A stretch of 64,000 nt of DNA from Ciona intestinalis (taxonomy: Eukaryota > Chordata > Ascidiacea > Phlebobranchia > Cionidae): positions 4,671,339 to 4,735,338 of the forward strand of contig NC_020166.2 in assembly GCF_000224145.3 (NCBI RefSeq). The letters run 5' to 3'. Made by a program: the position numbers and the translations under genes. The notes beneath the pieces were generated by a model. The model saw nothing but the letters and a program-made list of their open reading frames with translations, made no database searches and was not told where the DNA came from. The stretch's first letter is position 1. The number at the start of each line of letters is the position of its first letter. Shown here one piece after another: positions 35,301 through 59,190 of the stretch.

Positions 35301-38300
35301 AGTAGCAGTGCAAGTGGGCCATGCATTACGTTGCACTGCCAGGTTAAATGCGCCGACTTTGTGATTAATGTAAAGTTAGTAACAACAGCAGGGTTGAGCA
35401 TTCTTGAAGCAGTTTCGCACGCGTTGTTACGGAATCCTATTCATCATACAAGCGACTACCTGGCACAGGTGGTGAGGAAATCAATTCATAATAAACAGTT
35501 GATGGACGTAAATAAAATAGGAGTTGTTATTTCGAGCAATAATTAATTAAGTTCGTGAATGTGGTGCATGTAATACGTCTGTGAAATAAAAATAGAACGC
35601 GGACTATACGTTGTATTAGTTTTGTATTGTAATAAATTAGCAATTTGACTCCGCGTGTAAAATAGGCCACTAGCCGGATAATTATTAACAATTAATCATT
35701 AGCGGACAACAACGGTGACTAAAGTTTGCGGAAAATGGTCGATTATAAGTTGCGGTTGGAATTGTGCATGAAACCCCACGGTTAATAGTTACCCGCTGTT
35801 TGGGGTGTCTATTTACGGCTTCTATGAATGAATTAAACGATGGTGACGCTTACCTCCAAAACGTTTGTTCTCATCGTAGATAGACATAGGTACGCCGATG
35901 TTTGAATTTCCACCGCCAAAAACAAACATCTTGGTTGTATTTGACTTCTAGCAAATGGTCATTTTATACAACAGACGTCACGAATATTAAATCTCTTTGA
36001 ATGAAATATGCGCACTTGGTTAGCGTATAACTAGAATTCGTATATTTTAAAGATCGTTTTTTTTAAGTCAGTTATTGAAGCTGAAATACTTAACTCTGTA
36101 CTACACTGAAAATATATAAATATACTCTGTCGCAAAACAACAATTACACGACTGCAGAACTTCATTCACATCTACCACTGCCTGTATTAAAACTAAACTG
36201 TAGTTTAAAGAATTCATATAACAGAGGAAGTCTATATTTCCGTAATTCCCATCTGGATAAGGCAGGGCATAGAAGGAACCTCGCCTCGTTAACACTGAAA
36301 ACAACTGACAAACAACGTCACGGCCGGGAACGAAAAACAAGCTATCGAAGGATTGCTCAATGACCGTTGAGCCCTGTTTTTCACCCGCTCTGCGCGTTTC
36401 GCCTTCTTTGTGACGTGTGACCGTTGGTCATTCTCGTTCAGCACACGTAACAAAGCTATGATAGAGGAAGAGAGAAGCGAGCAGTATTGACCTTGGCGTG
36501 TTTGAGCGACACGAAGGAGCGCTCGGGAGAAAAAAAGAGAGAAGAGCAGGTGGACGAGGCACGCGCGGGAGTCACAGGAGGGTTGGGAGGTCAGTATGAT
36601 TACTCACACCCAGGAAAACAAGGTTAACCATGGAAACGAAGTTCCCCATATCGACCGCTGTAGGTGGACACTGTATGGAATTTTTACGCACCCTTCATCT
36701 ATTTTTCATGAACGTCAAACTTGTTACTAATATATATGCCATGACACATACCACTAAAAATCTGTTGGCACAAAATTTGACCGGCCTTCACATCATACAC
36801 TACTGATGTACCCGCACCGTATTTTAAAATATTCAACAACAAAACATATATTAAACATACATGATGTATAAATCTCCCTACAGGCAAGTAAGCAAGTTTA
36901 ACCATGTAGTCGAGTACTAAAATACTATTTTCAAGGAGGAAAATCGTGTACATATGCTTTAATACAACATATGGTCCGGCCTGTGTCCCAACAACTGAGC
37001 TAGCTATGAAGACAAAGTATATTTGGAAGGCTGTGGAAGGCTGTGCAAGGCTGGCGGGAAAAGGTAGATCATATTACACACTCTTAGCTCGTTTTGTCAA
37101 CTACAGGCCAGGGTGGTGGATTGTACCAAGAAAACCTGATACGAAAAGTGACGGCTTAAGACTTCGAGTTGTTCGGATCCACTGTTACAACGGTCCATTC
37201 GTTAAATTCCAATATAAAAACAAAGGCGAGAGGCTAAGGCCAAACAAATAAATTGGACAGTCGTTTGTTTGGACAATAGAGCACAAACAGTGTTGCCGGA
37301 TCTCGACTTATAGTGGCAACACTGTCGAAAACGTGCTATTAAACACGAGCTGCTACGGAAAGGCTAGTTACACTTGATGTTATAACAAAACTTACATGTT
37401 TCGGACCGTCGCATACTCTATATAAGCGTTAAAACTGGACAGGTAACTGGACAGTGCGTCATACTCGGTAACACAGAAATTCCCTTCAACAACGTCATTC
37501 AATACCAGGGTTATAGTGTCATAAACCAATGGAATTTCCATTGTTTGATACAACACCCTTTGCTGTAGCGTGACTACAAAACAACAACCCCTACATATGT
37601 AAGTGAAGTGCTGGATAATACTTTGAAGCACATGGCATTGACGGAGTTTTTACTCATCCCTGTCTTTACTACGCCAGATATCGCTCCTAGCAAGCACTCT
37701 TAAGAGTTGTACTAACAGCAGTATTAGCTCTTGAAACCTTGTGTGGGAATAGTATCCCATTACTAACATAAATTCAATGGTCAATGAAACATTCAGTTAT
37801 TATACCATGCAGCGACCCTTATCAAACACGTTCGCGTTTTATCGTATTAATCGTACCCTTCCTTTTTAACAACTGAACGAATAAATTGCGCAAGGAACCT
37901 GTATTATCGTTAAGTTCATTTTTCCCGTAAGAAATCCTTATGTACCAAAGTAAAACTGAGTGCATACGAATGTGAGTGGTTAAATTAGTTGGTTAAATTT
38001 CACATTTTTCTGAACAATGGGAAAACGAAATTGGGTCGCCTTCGAGTATTCGAGGCATGGGAAAGTCTGGAAAAGCGACATTGTGGTTTGCGATGCCGTG
38101 TCGCTGTGTATTGTTCTTTCCAAACGGCGTCTTGTGCTTTAATCTAGAAAGCGCGAATTCGAAGCCACAAAGAGGTTCGTGTCAGGTTGCAGAAGTTGAA
38201 TTTGGAGCCATGAAAAGAGACAAGAATACACAGGTGTAAGATTTCAAGCGGACAAAGCAACCTCGCTTCGTTTCAAACCAATTAACCGTTGACGTTTAAA

Positions 38301-41300
38301 TTCTCCGTCTTTGACTGCGTGGTTTTGATAGAAATGATGAATGGAGGGGATGTGTTGTGAGTTGGATTTCAAAAATGTTACGCGTTAATGGTGAAGGTGA
38401 CTTGATTAGCTTTGTTAAACAGCGTTAGGTAAACGCGTTCATTATTTTTACTTGTAAATGACACCACACGTCTGTATTTCAACTTTAGGTGAAAGGGTAT
38501 TTCGCAATCGTTTAAAAGTTCTTTTCTTTGTAGGTGCGAAATTCAGATGCGAACAAAACCTATTCCCAAAAGTTTTACCGTTATATTGAAACATTAACAT
38601 CGCCTCGACATTTGACAAAGTGACTCTTCGTTACCCTGTTTGACCACTGACCTAGATTCTGGTTAGGCGATTTGCCTAAACGTGATTAAAACAAGCAAAT
38701 TGACGCTTAAGGGTCGACGTGATTCGATTTGACTTTTCGCTTTTCGCGGCGGGAATAAAATCCCAGAAGTCGATTTCTACGATAGCATGGACCCGCACGA
38801 CCCCGGGCGTGCTGCCCGGATTACCAGTAGAGGCGTGCGACCTCGGTAGGTGGTAACCACGTGCATTCGCCCGACTTTGGTACCAAATTCAAAGAAAGCA
38901 ATACAATTACCGGCGGGGAAGTTATTGTGAAAGAACAAACATGGCTTGGGCGAATTCATCAACTCCTTCACTGTGCTTTACTATATACACTTACACACGT
39001 AAACTGCCGTTGCCATAGGAGTAATTGGTATACACCAGGCGTCTTCAACACGGTTACAAACACATAAAAATTACATTATGCACTCCAAAAGTTTTCCTAT
39101 TAGTGCATCAAACAAAACACGTTCAACCAAGCGGTTTAAGTACGTAGGGTGGGTTTGATAAAAAAATGTCGCAAAATTTTCGAAGTAGCAAACGGAGATG
39201 CCTTGTATCTAAAATAAAGTATATATATCTTACAGTTGCCTCTCTCCCCACCAAAAAAATCACTTTTACTTAAAAGTAAAAGCAAAATATTACCCAGACC
39301 CAGGGGCAGTGACGGATCTCAGGTAAATGGTGTTTCTAGTGCGACAGCACTTAAGTAGACATCGCACTGAGCACTCGGAGACGTCTCGGCTGTTTACAAC
39401 TTCTGCAATATCATCGGAAAGAACGGAAAAGGAAACTTTAGGCAACTGTTGGGTTTGCATGGTAAAAGGTGAAGGGTTGAGTGGTGCATTGGTCAAGCGA
39501 AACGGACAATGACGACTTGTGACCCTGAGGCAAGCATTTATTTCGCTCACCCTGTATTTAACAAGTAGCTGTAATGTTACTTAATTTTGATCAATTAACA
39601 ACTAAAATAACAAAGTCGCTTCATTTCAGATGATTTTTTTTAAACATTTTCCATTAAAAAAGGGATGGTTTATTACGAAGGTGTACGGCAGTAAAAAACT
39701 CCCGAGACTAAAACACGATTTTTCTATTTGGGCCAACTGTAAAGTGGGACTGGGTAAAGAGAATGGAGAGCACGTTTAAGTAAACCAGAAAAAGATGAAT
39801 TTTGTTCTTTCAAGCACAACATGACCTAGATTGGCTACTTATCTCAACACCCGGGTAAACTGAACGAACGGTTCGTGCGGGTTCACATGACCACTGAGGG
39901 CGGCTGGTCGGCTAAGTACTCGCCACGGTGGATTGTCCAGGGACACAAAGAAGAGGCGGACACCACGTTTACGTGTGCTGCGATCCGAAGCGCGAAACTG
40001 GATAATGACGTCATATTCGTAGCGTTGTCATACTTTCGCCGTTGCGCAGTTTTGGTGTATTTTAGTAATTCGAATATTCTTTGTTAGAACTACTGTCAAT
40101 ATTAAACTAGTAAATCTAAAACAGTAAGATTTTCGCGCAGAGACAAAAAATGGAAACATAAACTAATGTTAAAATTGAAAACACAACTGATGTATGTCAG
40201 GCGTCCAACACCGAGTACCTTGTGCATGCCTGACCTACTTTACTCGCACAAGCAGCCGGTGTTCGGGGAGTTGGTGTATTTGGCTTGTGGTAAACTCAGG
40301 CCAACTAAAACTTATTTGAAATTGTATTACACAACGCGTTGTAGTAACCGTCACGTTGTATTAACGTCACTGTCCTTTTGTTTTCATTTTGTACACTACA
40401 GATTAATACTAACGCAACATCGAATTCTAATTCCTAATTCCCAATCGTAAGTATGTGTAATTTGTATGTTTTAATACGTCACGATTACATACTAATAGCA
40501 CTGCAATGATAACAATGCACGTAAATCTTCATTAACAAACGAAACATTTCTAGCGCCAAGGGTTGCAACAGTTGGAACAAACATGTCGTTGACTTAATCG
40601 TGTTTGAACATGACAAGCATTGCTGAAGCGGATAGAGTGTTTGAAGTGGTTTGTTTTTAATGTGTGAATCAGGGTAATGAGCTATCAGAACAGACAAACA
40701 TAAGTCATTAATAACTGTTGGGAGCTGAACATGAGCAACAGACCAGATTTTCAAGTGGTTTAACAAAACACATGGATATCAAACTGCATTATCAAAGTAT
40801 ACAAAAGCAATCCAATGATCACTCAAATATTTAGTCTGGGAACCACAAATAAACAAGAAAACGTAACAACCAAAACATAAAACTCCCATATTAATGGCTG
40901 ACATACAAAGCATCACACAATGAATATTTAAATGTAAATGTCATTACCTTTACCACAACCCACAGTGTAAAGTCTTTACCGCTTCATTGTTTAAATAAAA
41001 CCTTTTACATCCATTGAAGCAACATACAACTTGTATGATAGAAGTTAAAATAAACTTATATTAATCCAGGGCAAAGAATGAAAGAAAAATAATAAATATG
41101 TATATATATATATTTATGCTGCAATGGGCTGTATATTTAATATTTTATGAAATATACATTTTAATTTATAAAGCAAATTTTAGTTCACCTGTGGTTTTAA
41201 AATTAAAATTGGCTTATTGTACAACTATCTTTAATAATTTAAACAGATGTATAGCTGTTTTATTTACATTATCACCTAAATAAATAAAACACACACATTT

Positions 41301-42607
41301 TGGTTACATCATACTTTCCTACCCTAAACCACTACTGCTACTGTTAACCCAAATGCAACTACTGCAAAACAGAATAGATTTTCTGAGAAATTATTCTGCA
41401 TAAACATAACTTTCTCTTTTAAAATATTTATTCTTACCAGTATAAGCATTATTGTTAAGTTCACTGTTGACCTGTGGTGAATTGTGGTCCATATTGTTCA
41501 TCCCCCCTCTTCCCATGTTGCTTGGATGAGGTTGCTGGGATGGCCATCCTGTATATCCTGGAACATAAAAACACATTCGAATTACACATACATTATTAAG
41601 GGTATAATATCAAGTATTTTAAAAATTAATTAATTAATTTTTGCAATAATACAAAAATGCAATCAAAATGTTACTTTGGACTGCTATTGACCTTGATATA
41701 TTTTATTTAATTATATTAGACATTCATATAACTTAAAACCAACTTTTGTATGTATGCAACCTGTCAAAGTTGCTTTATCAAAATCAGTTGCACATAAATA
41801 ACATATTAACATATTCCTGATAAATAATTATTTTGATGATAACAAAGAAGTTTCCACTATGTTTTAAATTTTTTTTGAACACAAGTTCATGATTAATTTA
41901 AAATAAAAATAAGATTGTGATATATACCATCCATCATAAGGTTAATAGTGATACTGGAGCTGACAAACTTGACTGTAATGCAAGTGTCAAACTATGGTTG
42001 GTATTCTCAGCTACCGGTCACGGCATCTATTTGTTGCCGCGTCTTTTTAGTTGGCCAACTAAAGTTTATTTGTTGGTTTTTCCTTTTTAGTCCACTGACT
42101 AAGTTTCTGTGTATTACTTATTACGGAAGTTAGTCGATCAAAAAATCTAACTAAAATTTTAGTAGGGAGGACTAAAAAGGCAATATCGTATTTGGCTTAG
42201 TCAATAGATAAGAATACCATCCTAAAATTTAGTTAGCGGACTACAAAAATATGTTAACCGTCAACCAATGGTAACCTTGACAGATTAACTTTAGTCAGGA
42301 ATGAGAATACCGCCCTGTTCTGAAAATTAGCTTCCATAGGGATTATCAGCCAAAACAAAGTATTAAGTTACTTCTAAAAATCTGTGCCAAGGTCATTGGT
42401 AATCAAACATGAGCATATTAATTCCATAATAAAAATTCACAAAAAAAGTGATGAGAAAAACAAGATACAACATTTTATATGCTAGCCTCACACATTTAGA
42501 TGCCCAATGTCACCTAACTTATGTTGAAATTCAACTTTCTTACTTGACAAGTCGACTCCATTCATGTCAGGATAATTGTAGCCGGAGTTGAATATGGCAA
42601 TGTCCAT
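23332..42607 (-). CDS. NR6A1: nuclear receptor NR6A1 (germ cell nuclear factor)
   Basis: DNA-binding exon 28309-28539 encodes two Cys4 zinc fingers: [20 protein letters not shown] then [17 protein letters not shown], nearly identical to vertebrate GCNF. Then follow 28073-28128 ([19 protein letters not shown]), 27105-27445, 26962-27045, 26362-26494, and the ligand-binding-domain exons 26148-26250 ([18 protein letters not shown]), 25893-26028, 25406-25527, 23824-24068 ([17 protein letters not shown]), and 23332-23682 with the stop. All phases agree. From the exon at 30182-30464 the protein is about 694 aa; the longer size than the human 480 comes from a Gln/Ser/Pro-rich hinge and a Ser-rich C-terminal tail. 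The receptor is an orphan that represses genes such as Oct4 by binding DR0 sites in vertebrates. Two further start exons lie upstream (35854-35929; 42544-42607 plus 41438-41557). Confidence 0.93.
30182..30464 (-). CDS. NR6A1: NR6A1 proximal N-terminal exon (start [12 protein letters not shown])
   Basis: Encodes a Gly/Tyr/Ser-rich N-terminal region of 94 aa with ATG at 30462-30464. It ends AAA G|GTAAGT, so the leftover G joins AT of the DNA-binding exon to make Asp. The reading frame also continues upstream of this ATG toward acceptor-like AG sites, so it could be internal. Confidence 0.75.
35854..35929 (-). CDS. NR6A1: NR6A1 candidate alternative first exon (start [12 protein letters not shown])
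   Basis: ATG followed by 25 codons ending FG, then G|GTAAGC. The phase equals that of the other two start exons. There is no clear acceptor just upstream, which fits a first exon. It lies between the other candidate starts, on the same strand. Confidence 0.5.
37288..37324. repeat. 10-bp perfect inverted repeat hairpin
   Basis: CAGTGTTGCC and GGCAACACTG with a 17-nt loop, inside a long NR6A1 intron. Confidence 0.5.
41438..41557 (-). CDS. NR6A1: NR6A1 candidate distal exon 2 ([13 protein letters not shown])
   Basis: Bounded by TTCCAG| and |GTAAGA, 120 nt, phase 1 in and out. It encodes a Gly/Asn/Pro-rich segment resembling the composition of the other NR6A1 N-termini. It joins in frame to the exon at 42544-42607 and to the DNA-binding exon. 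No RNA evidence was available here. Confidence 0.5.
41996..42315. mobile_element. MITE in an NR6A1 intron
   Basis: The left end GGTTGGTATTCTCA and right end TGAGAATACCGCCC are inverted repeats. The interior carries inverted pairs around tttagt/actaaa. Non-coding, about 320 bp. Confidence 0.5.
42544..42607 (-). CDS. NR6A1: NR6A1 candidate distal first exon (start [17 protein letters not shown])
   Basis: ATG at 42605-42607, 21 codons, then A|GTAAGA. Joined to 41438-41557 it reads ...[14 protein letters not shown] without a break. Its attribution to NR6A1 rests on strand, order and phase. It could belong to an independent small gene. Confidence 0.45.
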
Positions 42608-43606
42608 CTCATGTGCAATGAAAATTTCAAATGTTCTGAATGCTTTGTTGAGGTAACTTCATTTAATGCAGAGGTAGATGTTGAGGAATGTATGAATATT
42701 TAGGTTTACATTTAAGCCAGCGTTGAGCCTATTACTTTTGTTTTCTGTAACTAGAAAGAGGCAAGAAATTTAAATGAATATTAAAAACAATAACAAATTT
42801 CCAGTCTTTGTTACACGTCTTGCGTTAACAAACGACTTCCAAATTCTGCAATCTCTTCTATCGTAATGGTAACGGGCAGCACCCACTGTGCAGTCAGTGC
42901 ACAACTGCACAGCGCACTACTAATAGTTCACTCACTCAACCAAATCAGTAAATAAACGGTGCAGTGTTGCCAGAACTGCTTCGCAAAAACACGGGAATCG
43001 AATTTCCAATCTTCTTGCTATGAAATGGCAGCAAATATGTATTGTTTTAGGTAAAGAATATATATTAGAATATATTAAATTTTAATAATAAAAATTTATG
43101 ATTGTATCCAAAACGGTTTTTAAAGTAACATTACAACACCGAAACGCATGTGTAACTTCTGAGAAACTTGGTCACAACGAAATATTATGTTTCACCACAC
43201 ACGAGATACGAAACTTTTGCGTCATCGCGTGGATGATGATTCAATATATGCTCACTACTATTTGTTCACTAGTAATATATAGTTCATAAACTTCTACACA
43301 TTACGACAACATTTATTGATACCAAAGGTTCAAGGTCGTAAACTCTTTGCTAAACATTGTTCTTCAATATATATTTAACTCACAGTGAATCCACTAATAA
43401 AACTATAGCACGAATTTAACTCTTACAATATGAAAAAGAAGACACACAAAAATTGCTGCTTAGAATGATAGTATGTTGTTTACAAAATCATATCTTTATA
43501 GTCATACTGTGCACCATATGAGTTGAAAACTTGAACATGTTGTTTTTCTTGTATATGATTACAGAATCAAGTTTGCTTCGAGCTACCATATTGCTGGCTC
43601 TTATGG
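42608..43606. other. KIFAP3-NR6A1 intergenic region
   Basis: It should hold the KIFAP3 3' UTR and the distal NR6A1 promoter. No further gene or repeat was recognised. Confidence 0.35.
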
Positions 43607-51901
<8,295 letters not shown>

Positions 51902-52540
51902 AACGGCTACTGCTACATTCGCCACTTATAAGTAAATACAACTCAAGACAATTTAGAAAAATGCAAATGGTTTCACAATATGGTATTATAATTTCATTGT
52001 TGTTTTAACTCATATCAAAAAACAATGGACCACACTAAAAACTATTAGCACAAAAATTATAAAATGATGCAAGACCGTCGATTGTGTATATCTTGTTAAA
52101 AATTATAAGTAAGTTTAAAATTTCTATTTTAGCCTAAACACAAATTAAAACAAAATCAACTATCAATTATTTACTTTTTTTACAGTCGCATTTGCTTTAT
52201 TTCCAGCGGTCTGGATAAACAAGAAAGCTAGCACTATGTTTTCTATGGGTTTGCACTTTGCAGGCAGCATCTAAGCAAAGTACACAATTCTCAACAGTTT
52301 ACTTTGATACTAGTGAGCGGAATAATAATTATTAGACACGTACTTCGCAACATACGTTACATGACATTGTGAACGTTTACGAACATAAATGGTTTTTAAA
52401 CAACTTTCGAACATCCTCTTTTAATGTGTAATCCTACTGATGCTGCGAAAGACCGTGTCGAATCAACGTCGCTGGTCGAATCGATACCGTGTACATCTGT
52501 GTTACAACGACCAGAGTCGTACAAACCAGAGCCATAGAAA
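51902..52540. other. region upstream of KIFAP3, nothing recognised
   Basis: AT-rich. It should contain the KIFAP3 promoter and 5' UTR; no motif is convincing. Confidence 0.35.
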
Positions 52541-53610
52541 TACCGAGTAGTCCAACCCAAAGTTAGTATAGACCAAGTTAGGAAACGGCGCTCGTGTCCG
52601 CCATTACGGAGCCCACAAAGCGTGAATCGCCCATACAAATGCATGGTCGGCATGTGTTCATTTAGTTCTTGTAAGCGATACAAAGCTAGAAAACACGTAT
52701 AGCGGTTGTTTTAACATATAAAATATAATTTCTAATATAAATCTTGTTATATAATATGAAATCTAGGAATTAATGTGGAGTAAATTAGTATTTTGACTGG
52801 TTTTCGGCGTACAGTGTGGTTTAACAGGGTACTTTACGTTGGCGATTAAGACTAGCAGCAATCAGCTTAGTTTACATAATAATATATGATCGAACCTACA
52901 GAGCCATTCTTTACTACATTTATAATCCAACATGAGTGGACATGCAGCTCCCAACTGCTTAAGTACTAGCAGATAAGGTGTTCGCGTTTTCCGATTTCAT
53001 AAAGACCCGGAACGCAGAAAAGGTAGCTTACTAATTCAAGCAGAGGACCAAAAATAGTAACTCAGTATTGTTTTCCTCAATGTCACTTCGATATTAGGCA
53101 AATTTTACAAAGATACCTTAAGTTTCGTTGCCGGGTATACGCGTTGAGTTTGTGAGCCAAAAAGTAAAATCACGGCAATTTACATGCAAAACTGCAGCTA
53201 GATACAACAGTTTATGGTAATGTTATGCGTTTTTGTTTGTATTTTTATATTTTAAACACGTTCTTTTATGTTTTTGGTTAGTAAACTTGATATTTTCTGT
53301 TTTTTTACTCTTGAATCGATTGAGTGTTCAATAAAAGTTGATTATTTTTGTGAGGTTTATTATTGTGATAAGATATAACATTAGTAGAAAGCCATTTTTA
53401 CGCGCAGAAGTGCTTGGTTTTTAAAAAATCGCAATATTTAAACGAAAAACAGCACCCAGCAATGATAAAATCCTATGCCGTGGGCTCCGTAATGGTGGCG
53501 ACTATGACGTCATAGACGCGGGACAATGGATAACAAGACTTGTTGTTTTACAATCCGTTTCCTAACTTGGTCTATACTAACTTTGGTCCAACCCATTGTT
53601 ACGTAAAACA
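52540..53610 (+). mobile_element. internally deleted P-element-type transposon with THAP and C-terminal remnants
   Basis: The ends form a long imperfect inverted repeat: agttagtatagaccaagtta plus cattacggagcccac at left, against gtgggctccgtaatgg plus taacttggtctatactaact at right. Inside, 52932-53040 encodes a broken THAP start (MSGHAAPNC, then a stop, then VRVFRFHKDPERRK) that resembles MTGCAAPNC...FRFPRDKERRRK of the gene at 4210. At 53070-53215 there is a remnant of the transposase C-terminus (FPQCH, LQRYLKFRCRVY) parallel to FPECH...LQKYLKYRCMVH. The catalytic middle is absent. It is therefore a non-autonomous deletion derivative of the same family. Confidence 0.75.
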
Positions 53611-55555
53611 CAAATTGAACGGCAATTTGGGTCCAAAATAACACAGTAGGTATAGGGAAAATGTCTGTTTTTCGGTAAATTACAGAAAAACTTGAGCCTA
53701 AAAACAAATTTAAAGGTTGAAAAATTTAAAAAACATGTGTTATTTGTTTTCTGTGTCAAAAAAAGTCAAAAATTAGAATAAGAAGCGGTTGATTTGCGAC
53801 ATTTTAGTCATTTAATGCGGCTAAATTTATACATTTTTTCTAAAAAAATGTTTGGTAAGGTAAATAGAAGCTGCTTTACACCTTCCCACAATAGGAAAAC
53901 ACAAACAAAACTTAACAAGTTCGTTTAAACCCATTGTCAAAGTCACCACTTTTGCTCTATTTTGGACACACATAGACGGCAGTTGGACTACTCGGTGTTT
54001 ATACGACTCTGGTACAAACTATGGCTCTGAAAACAATTAGCTGTCAGTTTTTACCAGCATGACACTATACTACTCTAAACACTGTTTTAGAATACTTATG
54101 AGCTTAAGTGTCCCGTTAACCCCACTCTACTATATATTACAAGACCGAATTATAGGTTTGATGTTGGTAAGCCTACTCGTGTACAGAGACGTTATTAAAA
54201 ATATAAAACTCGATATATATATATATATAGTAAAATCATGAATGGAATTTTCCCAACCAAAATCTTCTCTTAAACAGAACATATTGACCAGGGCTATTCC
54301 GGCCTAAACATATTCGATCTCATCTGGGCAGAATGCACTGTAGCCTATATAGTAAACAAATAATTATAAGTTCCGTCTTTGGCGTAACACTCGTTTTTAT
54401 CTAAAATAGCTAGATACATCATGTTTTACTCTAAAATTTTTTTTTGCAATTTTTTTAAGACGTAATTCATATGAAAGAGATGCTATAATTTTCGTCTGTT
54501 TAAAAACTTCTTTTTTTGAAACGTACATTTACATTTTCGAAGAACATTCCATCCAAAAAGGGATGAAATCCGGTACACTCGCACGTGAAACGCTATCATC
54601 GAAAGACCAACTTTTCACCAGGAATATCGAAGAACCAGTTATCGGCAGCTTTCTGTGGAAAACAGTAATTTCTTGCAAGAGCTAATTAGTGGCAAACCGT
54701 GGCGGGAAGTTGTCTTGAAAGAAATATTTGAACATGGTTAACATATGTTCTTATAGAACTATAAGCTTATAGGCATCTTGTACTGATTATTCGAAGTTAT
54801 CTTGGAGTGAATATATTGCAACGTGATAAACAATTACATCAGAAGAAGATGCTTGATTTGAACGCCGATCTTTCGTTCCATGTGTCTACTCTAACACCTT
54901 GCAGTGCACGATTGCAGCAGCTGACAGCTTCATTTTTCCATGGTGCATTGAATTACTCTTTTGATCAAATAGGCAAGAGAGAACAATTTTGTTTTAAATT
55001 ATCATATTCCTACCCAAGGTAGCCTAAAGTTTTCCTACGAAAGCAGCATTCAGACATTTGATGATTATGTTCTACAATCTACAACATGCCCGACATGCCG
55101 TTTCAATAAGTTTTATTACAGTGGTATTTATAAGTGACGTGCTGCGTTCTCGAAACCATGTCAAATTATTGGTACATGGAAAATAATCCGACATTATTTG
55201 GCCGAACGTTCAGTTAAAAATACAAAGATTATAATTCATTCCCAAAAGTGGAATAATAGTGTATCAACGGTTTTATTAAAATGCGGAGACCATTTTCGTT
55301 AACAAACCGCCCAGGAGTTTTGTTGCCTTTGCATAACCAATTAAAGAAAAAACAGAATAAATGATACATAGTTTTATTTTCAAAATTATCATATGAATGA
55401 GAACGACTGTAAAAATACAGCTGACTACAAATTTCCCGATACCGACTACAGATCTAAAACAACAGTTTAGAAATTTACATAAAAACAAAGTTTCATTTGT
55501 AGTTCTTCGGTGACAAAGCCAGCATTGGATAACAAAAGTGTAAAGAATGAAATGT
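53611..55555. other. intergenic between KIFAP3 side and DDX39B 3' end
   Basis: Near 53970-54030 a motif ggactactcggtgtttatac and actctggtacaaactatggc recurs inverted at about 52510-52545, so the transposon's terminal region may extend, with an insertion of about 370 bp between. There is a (TA)n microsatellite near 54215. No gene was recognised. The DDX39B 3' UTR occupies the right edge. Confidence 0.4.
55373..55378 (-). terminator. DDX39B: poly(A) signal of DDX39B
   Basis: AATAAA on the minus strand, about 180 nt after the DDX39B stop codon. Confidence 0.5.
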
Positions 55556-58894
<3,339 letters not shown>

Positions 58895-59109
58895 GTTTGT
58901 AGTATATTTTCTACGTAATTTAAAGGTTAGCGAAATAGAAGGTTTGTCAAGCGGTAAAATCTTAGATTTTACCTAAATAATATATAATATAATCTACAAA
59001 ATATATTAAACATATCAGTATTAACAGGAGTTAAAAAAAAACTTAAAAATAAAGAATACGTACCGGATTCAGCTAGATAAAAAACGACGTCCACCCACAG
59101 ATTCAAACT

Positions 59110-59190
59110 GTTAGAAATGGCGGTTTTCCACACACGCGTCAAAGGATATGACGTAATTTCACATCCGGGTTCGCGGTCACGTGATACCCA
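59110..59190. promoter_or_regulatory. DDX39B: candidate DDX39B core promoter
   Basis: Within 80 bp are AAATGGCGG (YY1-like, 59115), TGACGTAA (CRE/ATF-like, 59149) and GTCACGTGAT (E-box, 59176). The patch is GC-richer than its surroundings and lies 220-300 bp upstream of the ATG. The position suggests a housekeeping promoter; the TSS is not known. Confidence 0.4.

Larger units (their letters stand above)
30465..41437. other. long NR6A1 introns / 5' region, no further gene recognised
   Basis: Only the start exon at 35854-35929 was found here. Open frames of up to 142 codons (for example 34209-34637 minus) match nothing known and lack splice context. The palindrome TGACGTCA occurs five times (33413, 34460, 34630, 34990, 40006), suggesting CRE-type regulatory sequence. 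Confidence 0.4.

Noticed and set aside
36946-37251. 101-codon plus frame
   Set aside because: No homology seen; includes short internal repetition (aaggctgtg) and ends before a hairpin; likely chance.
39290-39550. 86-codon minus frame
   Set aside because: No recognisable motif and no exon context.
52396-52683. 95-codon minus frame
   Set aside because: Runs through the terminal repeat of the deleted THAP transposon; not a gene.
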